NCBI GenBank assembly: GCA_036003365.1
Contig: DASYSL010000107.1
Location: forward strand, 1-21,862
Length of the DNA stretch: 21,862 bases
Reading direction: 5' to 3'
Origin: DASYSL01 sp036003365
Lineage (GTDB): Bacteria; Eisenbacteria; RBG-16-71-46; DASYSL01
Positions 7,824 to 14,931 of this stretch are shown in pieces. The position numbers and the translations under genes were made by a program. Under the pieces are notes generated by a model. It searched no databases. It saw nothing but the letters and a program-made list of their open reading frames with translations, and was not told the DNA's origin. Numbering within the stretch: the stretch's first letter is position 1; every line of letters begins with the position of its first letter.

Positions 7824-9710
7824 ATGTCGCCTGGGAATCCCCGGTTTCCCGGAGCCGTGTTGGTGGCCTTCCTCGTGGGCCTCGCGGGGGCGGCCTCTGC
7901 CGAAGAATCTCCGTCGTCCGAAGATCTCGCCAACCTGTCCCTCGAGCAGCTGGGCAACATCGAGGTGACGACGGCATCGCTGCGCCGCGAGCGTCTCTCG
8001 GAAGTGCCGGCGTCGATCTACGTGATCACTGCCGAGGACATCCGCCGCTCGGGCGTAAAGACCATTCCCGAAGCCTTGCGGCTCGCGCCCATCTTGGAGG
8101 TGGCGCGCGCCGACGCCAATCAGTACGCGATCAGCGCGCGCGGCTTCGCCACCGTGCTGGCCAACAAGATGCTCGTCCTGATCGACGGCCGCACGGTGTA
8201 CTCGCCGCTCTTCTCGGGCGTGTTCTGGGAAGCCCAGGACCTCATGCTCGCCGACGTCGACCGGATCGAGGTGGTGAGCGGCCCGGCGGGCACTTCGTGG
8301 GGCACCAACGCGGTCAACGGCGTCATCAACATCGTGACGCGCACGGCGAAGGAGACGAGAGGACTACTGGCCACCGTCGGCGCCGGCAGCGACTTGAGCG
8401 CGGGCGAGGTGCGCTACGGCTGGGGCACGCATCCCTATCTGCGCGCCTACGGCAAGGTCGTCAGTCAGCATCAGAGCGAGCTCACCAACGGCACCGACGT
8501 CGACGACGCTTCCGAGCGCTATCTGGGCGGCGTGCGCGCCCGCTGGGATAAGAGCACCGATGCCTACATCGTCGACGCGGGCGGTTACCGCAACGCCATC
8601 GACCAGACGGTCGACGAGCGCGTGGTCTCGGGCTATCACCTGCAGGCGCGCTGGGAGCGCGAGCCGGCGAAAGGCTCGACCTTCCAGGCGCAGGCCTACT
8701 ACGAGCGCACGCTGCGCGACCAGCCGGGCGCCATCCACGACGCGCTCGACACCTGGGATCTCTCCTTCCAGCATGAATTCAAGGCCGGCATCCACTCCCC
8801 GCTGTGGGGCGCCGGCTATCGCTATCAGCCCGACGCCGTCGACAACCTGAGCCCGGGATTCGCCCTCATCCCCGACGACCGCATTCTCCGCCATGCGTAC
8901 GTGTTCGCCGAGGACGCGATGCGCCTGATCGCGCACACCGAGCTCACCGCGGGCGTGCGCGCCGAGCACAACGACTACACCGGTTGGGAATACCTGCCCA
9001 CGGCGCGCGTGTCCTGGCAACCGCATGCGTCGCACTTGGTGTGGGCCGCGGCTTCACGCGCGGTGCGCGCGCCGTCGCGCGTCGACGTGGAGTTCTTCTC
9101 GCCGGCCACGCCGCCGCACCTCTTCCTGAACGGCGGCCCCAACTTCCGCTCGGAGATTCTCGAGTCGGTCGAGCTGGGCTATCGCGCGCAGCCGATGTCG
9201 GCGGTGTCGTACTCGATCTCCGGTTACGTCGGCCATTACGACCGGCTGCGCACGCTCGAGCCCATGCCGGGGGGGCTGCAATTCGAGAACGGGGCCGAGA
9301 GCAAGACGCGCGGTCTCGAAGGCTGGGCGAGCTATCGCCTGACCGACGCGTGGCGGCTCACCGGCGGCGGCTACGTGCAGCACCGCGAAATCGATCTCGA
9401 CCCGGAGAGCCACGACTTGGGCGGCACGGCGACGCTGGGCGCCGATCCCGACAACGGATGGACGGTGCGCAGCGCTTCCGACGTGGCCGGAAACGGAGAG
9501 GCGGACATCTGGGCCCGCCATGTCGGCCCACTCTCCGGCGGGTCGGTGCCCGGCTACACGTCCCTCAACGCGCGTTTTGGATGGCGCCTGCGCTCCGATA
9601 CCGAGCTCTCGCTCGCAGGCTACGACCTGGTCGGACCACGTCACGAAGAGTGGGGCAACGGAACATCGTGGGGGCCCACGCTCTTCGCGCAGATCTCGTA
9701 CCGACCTTGA
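7824..9710 (+). CDS. TonB-dependent outer-membrane receptor
   Basis: A 628-aa protein from the ATG at 7824. A signal peptide is at 1-26 (AVLVAFLVGLAGAASA). A short LSLEQLGNIEVTTAS segment typical of this subgroup follows. The plug domain (about 58-178) is well conserved: VPASIYVITAEDIRRSG, RGF, VLIDGRTVY, VDRIEVVSGPAGTSWG and NAVNGVINIVTR. The remainder is alternating strand-like sequence of the 22-stranded barrel. The subgroup occurs beside YfiR proteins and histidine kinases, and its ligand is generally unknown. No siderophore or cobalamin genes lie nearby. An alternative start is the in-frame GTG at 7812, preceded by GAAGGGG; the ATG has GGAG seven bases upstream. The stop overlaps the TTG start of the next gene. 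Confidence 0.93.
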   Translation: MSPGNPRFPGAVLVAFLVGLAGAASAEESPSSEDLANLSLEQLGNIEVTTASLRRERLSEVPASIYVITAEDIRRSGVKTIPEALRLAPILEVARADANQYAISARGFATVLANKMLVLIDGRTVYSPLFSGVFWEAQDLMLADVDRIEVVSGPAGTSWGTNAVNGVINIVTRTAKETRGLLATVGAGSDLSAGEVRYGWGTHPYLRAYGKVVSQHQSELTNGTDVDDASERYLGGVRARWDKSTDAYIVDAGGYRNAIDQTVDERVVSGYHLQARWEREPAKGSTFQAQAYYERTLRDQPGAIHDALDTWDLSFQHEFKAGIHSPLWGAGYRYQPDAVDNLSPGFALIPDDRILRHAYVFAEDAMRLIAHTELTAGVRAEHNDYTGWEYLPTARVSWQPHASHLVWAAASRAVRAPSRVDVEFFSPATPPHLFLNGGPNFRSEILESVELGYRAQPMSAVSYSISGYVGHYDRLRTLEPMPGGLQFENGAESKTRGLEGWASYRLTDAWRLTGGGYVQHREIDLDPESHDLGGTATLGADPDNGWTVRSASDVAGNGEADIWARHVGPLSGGSVPGYTSLNARFGWRLRSDTELSLAGYDLVGPRHEEWGNGTSWGPTLFAQISYRP

Positions 9711-10306
9711 GAACGCACCCGGGTCTTCGCCTCGCGCGCGCGCTCGGCCTCGTGGCCCTGGCCGCCGCCCCGGTGGCGGCGCGGATGGCCGCGCTCGGCG
9801 TGGCGCCGGCCGCCGCCGAGGAGATGTCGGGCGAAGACCTCGAGCGTCAGATCAAGGCCGCCTATCTCTACAAGTTCTCGGGCTATGTCGAGTGGCCGCA
9901 CGCGGCCATGGCCACGGATCGCACGCCGCTCGTCATCGGCGTCATGGGCGACGAGGCGCTGGCCGAGGATCTGGAGAATCTGCTGCGCCAGCGCGCCGAG
10001 GACGCTCGCCCGGTGAGCGTGGTGCGCGTCAAAGCGTTCGAGCCCTTGCCCACCCTGCACGTGCTCTTCATCGGCCGTTCCGAATCCGACCACTTGGCGC
10101 CGCTCATCCGCGCCGCGCGCGAGCGCCCCATCCTGGTGGTGACCGACACGGAAGGGGCGCTGGCGCTCGGCAGCATGATCAACTTCGACGTCACCGGCGG
10201 GCGTGTGCGCTTCGACGTCGGCCTCGCCTCGGCTCAGAAGAGCGGCCTCATCATGAGCTCGCGACTCCTGGCGGTGGCGCAGATGGTGGAGAAGAGGTCT
10301 CCCTAG
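9707..10306 (+). CDS. YfiR-family (DUF4154) periplasmic protein
   Basis: A 199-aa protein. The TTG at 9707 overlaps the receptor stop (TTGA) and gives a basic n-region followed by a hydrophobic signal peptide (LGLVALAAAPVAA...AAA). The mature domain has the YfiR pattern: IKAAYLYKFSGYVEWP, LVIGVMGD, a HVLFIGRSE strand, ILVVTDTEG, GSMINFDVTGGRVRFDV and SSRLLAVAQ. In Pseudomonas, YfiR is a periplasmic repressor that holds the CHASE8 sensor YfiN inactive. The next gene has a CHASE8-like sensor, so I infer that this protein controls that kinase. It contains no cysteine, unlike the Pseudomonas protein, which uses disulfides. The ATG at 9785 is a possible shorter start but would remove most of the signal peptide. 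Confidence 0.85.
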   Translation: MRTHPGLRLARALGLVALAAAPVAARMAALGVAPAAAEEMSGEDLERQIKAAYLYKFSGYVEWPHAAMATDRTPLVIGVMGDEALAEDLENLLRQRAEDARPVSVVRVKAFEPLPTLHVLFIGRSESDHLAPLIRAARERPILVVTDTEGALALGSMINFDVTGGRVRFDVGLASAQKSGLIMSSRLLAVAQMVEKRSP

Positions 10307-12145
10307 ATGTTCCGCGACGTCTCCTCCATCCGCCTCAAGGTGATGCTGATCGTGCTCGTCACCTCGCTGGCCGCGCTGCTCTTCGCTTCGGTCGTGCTCG
10401 TGGCCTACGACGTGCGCACGCACCGTGAGTCGTGGGCGCGCGACCTCACCATCCAGGCCGAGGTGGTGGGGCGAACGAGCGCGCCGGCCCTCGTGTTCCT
10501 CGACACCCTGACGGCGCACCAGAGCCTGGCCGCGCTCGCCATTCGTCCGGAGGTGCAGGCGGCCGCCGTGTACACGGCCGACGGCCATCTCTTCGCCACC
10601 TACGCCAAGAGCAACAAGCCGCGCGACTTCCCGACCCAGGTCGGCGCCAACGGTCACCGTTTCGATCTCAACCGCTTCACGCTGTTCCGCGAGATCGACG
10701 ACACCGACGGCCGCGTCGGCACCGTCTATCTCGCGGCGCAGTACGACCTCAACGACCGGCTCGCCAACTATCTGCCGGTGCTCGCCATCATCGTGCTCGG
10801 CAGCCTGGCCGTGGCGCTCGGGATGTCGTACGCGCTTCAGTCGTCGCTCACCCGCCCCATCCTGGCCATCGCCGACGTGGCGCAGCAGGTGCGGGCACGG
10901 CGCGACTTCTCCCTGCGCGTGGCGCGCGACACCAACGACGAGACCGGGCAGCTGGTCGACGCATTCAACGCCATGATGGCCGAGGTGGCCGAAGCCCAGG
11001 CAAGCCTGCTCGACTCCAACCGGCGCAAGGACGAGTTCCTGGCCACGCTCGCGCACGAGCTGCGGAGCCCGCTCGGCCCCATCCGCAATGCCGCCTACGC
11101 GCTGCGCCTCGAAGGCGAGGAGGAGTCGCGCGGTCTCGAGATCATCGACCGCCAGGTGCGCCACATGGCGCGCCTGATCGAGGACTTGATGGATCTCTCG
11201 CGCATCTCGCGCGACGTGCTCGAGCTGCGCTACTCGGATTTTCCGGTGCGCGACCTCATGCCGGACATCCTCGAGGGCGCACGCTACGAAGCCGAGGAGG
11301 CCGGCCACACGCTCGAGGTCGAGATCGAGAACCCCGATCTGCCGCTCTCCGCCGACCGCGCGCGCATCGTGCAGGTGATCGGCAACCTGCTGAACAACGC
11401 GATCAAGTACACGCCGCGCGGCGGCACCATCACCATCCGTGTGGCGTCCCAGGACGCGAAGCTCACCGTCGAGGTCGAGGACGACGGCATCGGCATCCCG
11501 CCCGACAAGCTGGAGCAGATCTTCGAGCCCTTCTCGCAGCTCGACCGCTCGCTCGAGAAGACGCGCGGCGGCCTGGGGCTCGGGCTCGCGCTCGCGCAAC
11601 GCCTGGTGGCGCTGCACGGCGGGACGCTCACGGCATGCAGCGAAGGGCTGGGGAAGGGGAGCACGTTCCGCGTCACGCTTCCGATCGTGAGCGAGGAGGG
11701 GACGGAGCCCGCGCCCGCGCTTTCGCCGGCGCGCGAGGTGGCGTCGGCGAAGCTCCGCATCCTGGTCGCCGACGACAGCGTGGACGGCGCGGAGAGCTTG
11801 GCTCGCCTGCTCATCGTCCTCGGCCACGATGCCGATGTGGCCTTCGACGGACAGCAGGCGCTCGACCTCATGGGCGAGCACTCCTATGACGCCGCCATCC
11901 TCGACATCGGCATGCCGCACGTGAACGGCTATGAGGTGGCGCGGCGCGTGCGCGAGAGCGAGCTGGACCATCGCATGCTCCTGGTCGCGCTGACCGGCTG
12001 GGGGCAGGAGAGCGACAAGCAGCGCGCCCTGGATGCCGGCTTCGACCGCCATCTGACCAAGCCCGTGGCCCCCGAGCAGCTCGTCGAAGCACTGCGGCCG
12101 GCGGTCCTGGGCGCCGGCGGGGTCACCGCGCTCCCGCCCGCCTGA
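10307..12145 (+). CDS. Hybrid histidine kinase with CHASE8-like sensor and C-terminal receiver
   Basis: A 612-aa inner-membrane protein. TM1 is at about 11-34. A periplasmic CHASE8-like sensor follows (about 38-152; GRTSAPALVFLD, AHQSLAALAIRPEVQAAAVY, GHLFATYA), then TM2 (155-177) and HAMP (178-232). The HisKA domain has phospho-acceptor H250 in HELRSP. The ATPase has an N-box LLNNAIKY (361-368), DDGIGIP (392-398) and GGLGLGLA (421-428). The receiver (484-598) has D489/D490, phospho-acceptor D533 and K585. All catalytic residues are present. There is no DNA-binding or GGDEF output, so phosphate must pass to a partner outside the window. The ATG directly follows the YfiR stop, with GGAGAAGAGG at 10288-10297. 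Confidence 0.93.
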   Translation: MFRDVSSIRLKVMLIVLVTSLAALLFASVVLVAYDVRTHRESWARDLTIQAEVVGRTSAPALVFLDTLTAHQSLAALAIRPEVQAAAVYTADGHLFATYAKSNKPRDFPTQVGANGHRFDLNRFTLFREIDDTDGRVGTVYLAAQYDLNDRLANYLPVLAIIVLGSLAVALGMSYALQSSLTRPILAIADVAQQVRARRDFSLRVARDTNDETGQLVDAFNAMMAEVAEAQASLLDSNRRKDEFLATLAHELRSPLGPIRNAAYALRLEGEEESRGLEIIDRQVRHMARLIEDLMDLSRISRDVLELRYSDFPVRDLMPDILEGARYEAEEAGHTLEVEIENPDLPLSADRARIVQVIGNLLNNAIKYTPRGGTITIRVASQDAKLTVEVEDDGIGIPPDKLEQIFEPFSQLDRSLEKTRGGLGLGLALAQRLVALHGGTLTACSEGLGKGSTFRVTLPIVSEEGTEPAPALSPAREVASAKLRILVADDSVDGAESLARLLIVLGHDADVAFDGQQALDLMGEHSYDAAILDIGMPHVNGYEVARRVRESELDHRMLLVALTGWGQESDKQRALDAGFDRHLTKPVAPEQLVEALRPAVLGAGGVTALPPA

Positions 12146-12155
12146 CGAGCGGGCG
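12135..12155 (+). terminator. GC-rich stem-loop at the end of the kinase gene
   Basis: A perfect 7-bp inverted repeat pairs CGCCCGC (12135-12141) with GCGGGCG (12149-12155). The kinase stop codon TGA lies in the 7-base loop. No T-run follows, so it is at best a factor-assisted terminator or an mRNA-stabilising hairpin. Confidence 0.35.
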
Positions 12156-12174
12156 CCACATCTGATAAGGTGAA

Positions 12175-12201
12175 GCAACCGGGTACGGTCACGCTGGTTG
12201 C
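12175..12201. repeat. Inverted repeat upstream of the redox operon
   Basis: GCAACC (12175-12180) and GGTTGC (12196-12201) form a perfect 6-bp inverted repeat with a 15-bp spacer in the 137-bp gap before the FAD/Fe-S gene. The position would fit an operator. It is short, so chance is possible. Confidence 0.25.
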
Positions 12202-12282
12202 CGCGCGCGCCGGCTGTCCGCCCTGGTCCCCCGTCTCGGGGGCCGCCCAGATTTCCCACTCTCTCGATTCGGGCCCAAGCGA

Positions 12283-14931
12283 ATGTCGGAAGGCTCTTTG
12301 CTGAGCCACATCGGGATTTCTCCGGAACGGTTCCTGGAGACGCCTCCGGGCCCGCGTGGGGAAGAGATCCGCGCCCAAATTCCGGATCTGCACGCGCACG
12401 TCGATGGCGGACGGCCGGTCGAGGAGCGCTCGCTCCCGGCGCTCACGCGCGAGCGGGCCCTGGCCTTGAAGAGCGCGGTGGCCCAGGTGTGCGATGACGC
12501 CGGCCGCGCCACGCTCGACGCCCGCCTCCTCACCGACGCGTTCCTGCGCTCGGAATATCGCAAGGACCAGAACGTCTACCTCGGGCCGTTCTTCCTGGAC
12601 CGGCTGACCCACGCCACCCCCGACGTCGTCTTCCAGCCCGTTTCCGCCACCGAGATCGGCGCCGCACTCGCCTGGGCGCGAGCGAGTCGTGTGCCCGTGA
12701 CGGTGCGCGGCGCGGGCTCGACCGCGATGGGCGGCTCGGTGCCGGCGGCCGGCGGCGTGGTGCTCGATCTCACGCGTCTCGATTCGGTCGAGATCCTGGA
12801 ATCCGACCGGCTCGCCGTGCTCGGCGCCGGGGCGCGCTTCCGTCCCGTGCACGAGAAGCTCCGCGCGCGCGGACTCGCGCTTCGCGTCTACACGTCGAAT
12901 CTCGGCGGCACCTTCGCCGGCTGGTTCGCCACCGGCGGGGTCGGGCTCAATGCCTACTCGGGCGGGCGCGCGCGCGACAGCGTGCGCTGGGCCGATGCCG
13001 TGCTGCTGTCCGGCGATGTCGTCCGGCTCTTCCGCGGCCGCGATCTCGAGATCGTGGTCTTCGAAGGCTCGGAGGCGCAGCCCTTCGCGCACCTCGAAGG
13101 ACCCGAGGCGCGCGACTGGTTTGCGGCCCGCGGCTTGCCACCGCTTTCGCTCGACGATCTGTGCGGCACGGAAGGCCAGCTTGCGGTGATCACGCGCGTC
13201 GCCGTCGAGACGCAGCCCCTGCCCGAGCCCGCCTGCTTCCTGCTCGCCTTCGCGAGCGAGAGCGATTCCTTCGCCTTCGTGGACTGGGCGCGCAAGTGGA
13301 GCGGATCGGCGTTTCTGCATCCATTGAATCTCAAGTGGCTGTCGCCGTCGCACCTGCACCACGCGCGGCGCGCGTGGGCGGACGACGACGCGCGCGCCTG
13401 GCGCCGTCTGGGCAGCGTGTTCTCGTCGGATGCGCAGCTGCCCTGGCGGCGGCTCGCGGGGCCGGCCCAGTGCGAGGCCCCGGTGAGCGAGGCGCCGGGC
13501 GAGGCGGCGGCCTATGTGTTCATCGACTTCGCTTCGGTGGAGGCGGGAAGCGCGTTCGTGCGCGCCCTCGGCCGCGCGCCCGCGCGTCCTGAAATCCTGG
13601 GCGCCGAGAGCCTGCGCTTCGGCGCCGAGCGCTTTCGCCCGCAATCGGTGAAGCGGTTGGGCCCCGGATTGCTCGCCGCCGAGATCCTCATGCCGGCCGA
13701 GCGCGTGCCCGCGTTTCTCGCGGCCGCACCCGCGGTGGCGCGCGGCACGCACGCCGACGTGGACGCCGAGGTCTATTACCTGGGCGACGGCACCGCGCTC
13801 GTGATCGCCGGCTATCTCATCGATCACCGTCGCGGCTCGTTCCTGTTCGATCTCCTGCTCGCCCCGGCGCTCGTCGACCTGGCGATGGAGCGCTTCGACG
13901 GCCGCCCCTACGTGCTCGGACGCTGGCAGAGCGGTTACTTCACGGCCGCGCTCGGCGCCGAGCGGGCGCGCCAGCTGCGCGACCTCAAGGACAAGACGGA
14001 TCCGGACTGGATCCTGGGCCGCGGCGCCTTCTTTGGCGACGGCTACCGCGGCGCCCTCGGGAAGATGGCGAGCGCCGGCTTCGTGCCCGGCGTGCGCTTG
14101 GTGCGTGCGCTCTACCAATCGCCGCTCCTGCGCCCCGTGGCGCGCGCGTTGCAAGCCATGGTGCGGGGCGGCCGCGGGCCCCTGGGACGCGACCTCCGCA
14201 CGGCGATCGAGGCTCCGCCCACGCCGGGCGGCACCTTCGCGCCCGAGGACGCCGTCACGCGCGCCGGCACCTGCGTGAACTGCGGCGAGTGCAACAGCGT
14301 GTGCCCGGTGTTCCGCGACTCGTCCGTGCGCCTGCCGCAGATGCTCACGCACCTGGGCGAGCGCGTGGCGCAGGGTGGTGAGCCGGGCGCCACCGGCTCG
14401 GTGCTGCTCGATCTCTGCATGCGCTGCGGCAACTGCGAAGAGGTGTGCCAGGCCGGGATTCCGCACCTGCCGATGTACGAGGCCATGCAGCGCGCCTCCG
14501 ACGGCGCGCGGCCGCGCGACCGCGAGCGTCAGCTCGCCATTCTGGGCGGCATCCGGACTTCGCCCGCCTACGCGCGCGACTTTCTGCACATCCGGAGCGG
14601 CGGCTACCTCAAGCGCACGCCGGCGTCGTTGCCGGGCGCCGTGCGCTTCGTGCTGCAGCGCGCCGAGAACGAGGACGGCCCGGCGGCCACGTGCATCCAC
14701 TGCGGCGCTTGCGTGCCGGTGTGTCCGACCTCGGCCAATCTCGAGTTCCAGGCCGACGATCCGCGTCTGATCGTGACCGAGCAGTCGCGCTGCATCGGCT
14801 GCGGCACGTGCGTGGAAGTCTGTCCGGCGAACCATCTGAACGGAGGCCAGACGCTGCGCGTGATGGAAGCACCGACGCTCGACTGGATGGAATGGGTGCG
14901 CGAGGAGAGCGGCGAGGAGGTGGCGCCGTGA
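12283..14931 (+). CDS. FAD-linked oxidase (GlcD/PCMH type) fused to four [4Fe-4S] motifs
   Basis: An 882-aa soluble redox protein with no signal peptide. Residues about 100-275 are a PCMH-type FAD-binding domain (VVFQPVSATEIGAAL, VPVTVRGAGSTAMGG, GGVVLDLTRLDSVEI, GGVGLNAYSGGRARDSVRW). Residues about 280-600 are the FAD-oxidase substrate domain. The C-terminus has four C-x2-C-x2-C-x3-C motifs beginning at C664, C712, C804 and C837, in two pairs. The family oxidises 2-hydroxy acids such as glycolate, lactate or 2-hydroxyglutarate and passes electrons on. Here the electrons could pass to the coupled downstream gene (GTGA overlap). Four clusters on one chain is more than usual GlcD/D-LDH-type fusions carry. 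The heterodisulfide-reductase-like CCG domain often found in such proteins is absent. The substrate is unknown. Confidence 0.88.
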   Translation: MSEGSLLSHIGISPERFLETPPGPRGEEIRAQIPDLHAHVDGGRPVEERSLPALTRERALALKSAVAQVCDDAGRATLDARLLTDAFLRSEYRKDQNVYLGPFFLDRLTHATPDVVFQPVSATEIGAALAWARASRVPVTVRGAGSTAMGGSVPAAGGVVLDLTRLDSVEILESDRLAVLGAGARFRPVHEKLRARGLALRVYTSNLGGTFAGWFATGGVGLNAYSGGRARDSVRWADAVLLSGDVVRLFRGRDLEIVVFEGSEAQPFAHLEGPEARDWFAARGLPPLSLDDLCGTEGQLAVITRVAVETQPLPEPACFLLAFASESDSFAFVDWARKWSGSAFLHPLNLKWLSPSHLHHARRAWADDDARAWRRLGSVFSSDAQLPWRRLAGPAQCEAPVSEAPGEAAAYVFIDFASVEAGSAFVRALGRAPARPEILGAESLRFGAERFRPQSVKRLGPGLLAAEILMPAERVPAFLAAAPAVARGTHADVDAEVYYLGDGTALVIAGYLIDHRRGSFLFDLLLAPALVDLAMERFDGRPYVLGRWQSGYFTAALGAERARQLRDLKDKTDPDWILGRGAFFGDGYRGALGKMASAGFVPGVRLVRALYQSPLLRPVARALQAMVRGGRGPLGRDLRTAIEAPPTPGGTFAPEDAVTRAGTCVNCGECNSVCPVFRDSSVRLPQMLTHLGERVAQGGEPGATGSVLLDLCMRCGNCEEVCQAGIPHLPMYEAMQRASDGARPRDRERQLAILGGIRTSPAYARDFLHIRSGGYLKRTPASLPGAVRFVLQRAENEDGPAATCIHCGACVPVCPTSANLEFQADDPRLIVTEQSRCIGCGTCVEVCPANHLNGGQTLRVMEAPTLDWMEWVREESGEEVAP
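14914..14920 (+). promoter_or_regulatory. Strong Shine-Dalgarno site of the glutamate-synthase-like gene
   Basis: GAGGAGG lies 7 nt before the GTG at 14928, within the last codons of the FAD/Fe-S gene. It fixes the start although the frame is open for almost 500 bases further upstream, where it is only a shadow of the FAD gene. Confidence 0.75.

Noticed and set aside
12228..12242. CCCCC-gtctc-GGGGG as a terminator or operator before the FAD gene.
   Set aside because: The stem is only 5 bp, breaks at the next pair and has no T-run; runs like this are expected in GC-rich DNA.
9641..14835. Very long open frames on the minus strand (872 and 968 codons) opposite the kinase and FAD/Fe-S genes.
   Set aside because: They are rich in Arg, His, Ala and Gly without any domain, and the plus strand carries clear protein families over the same bases. 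In GC-rich DNA the opposite frames stay open by codon bias.
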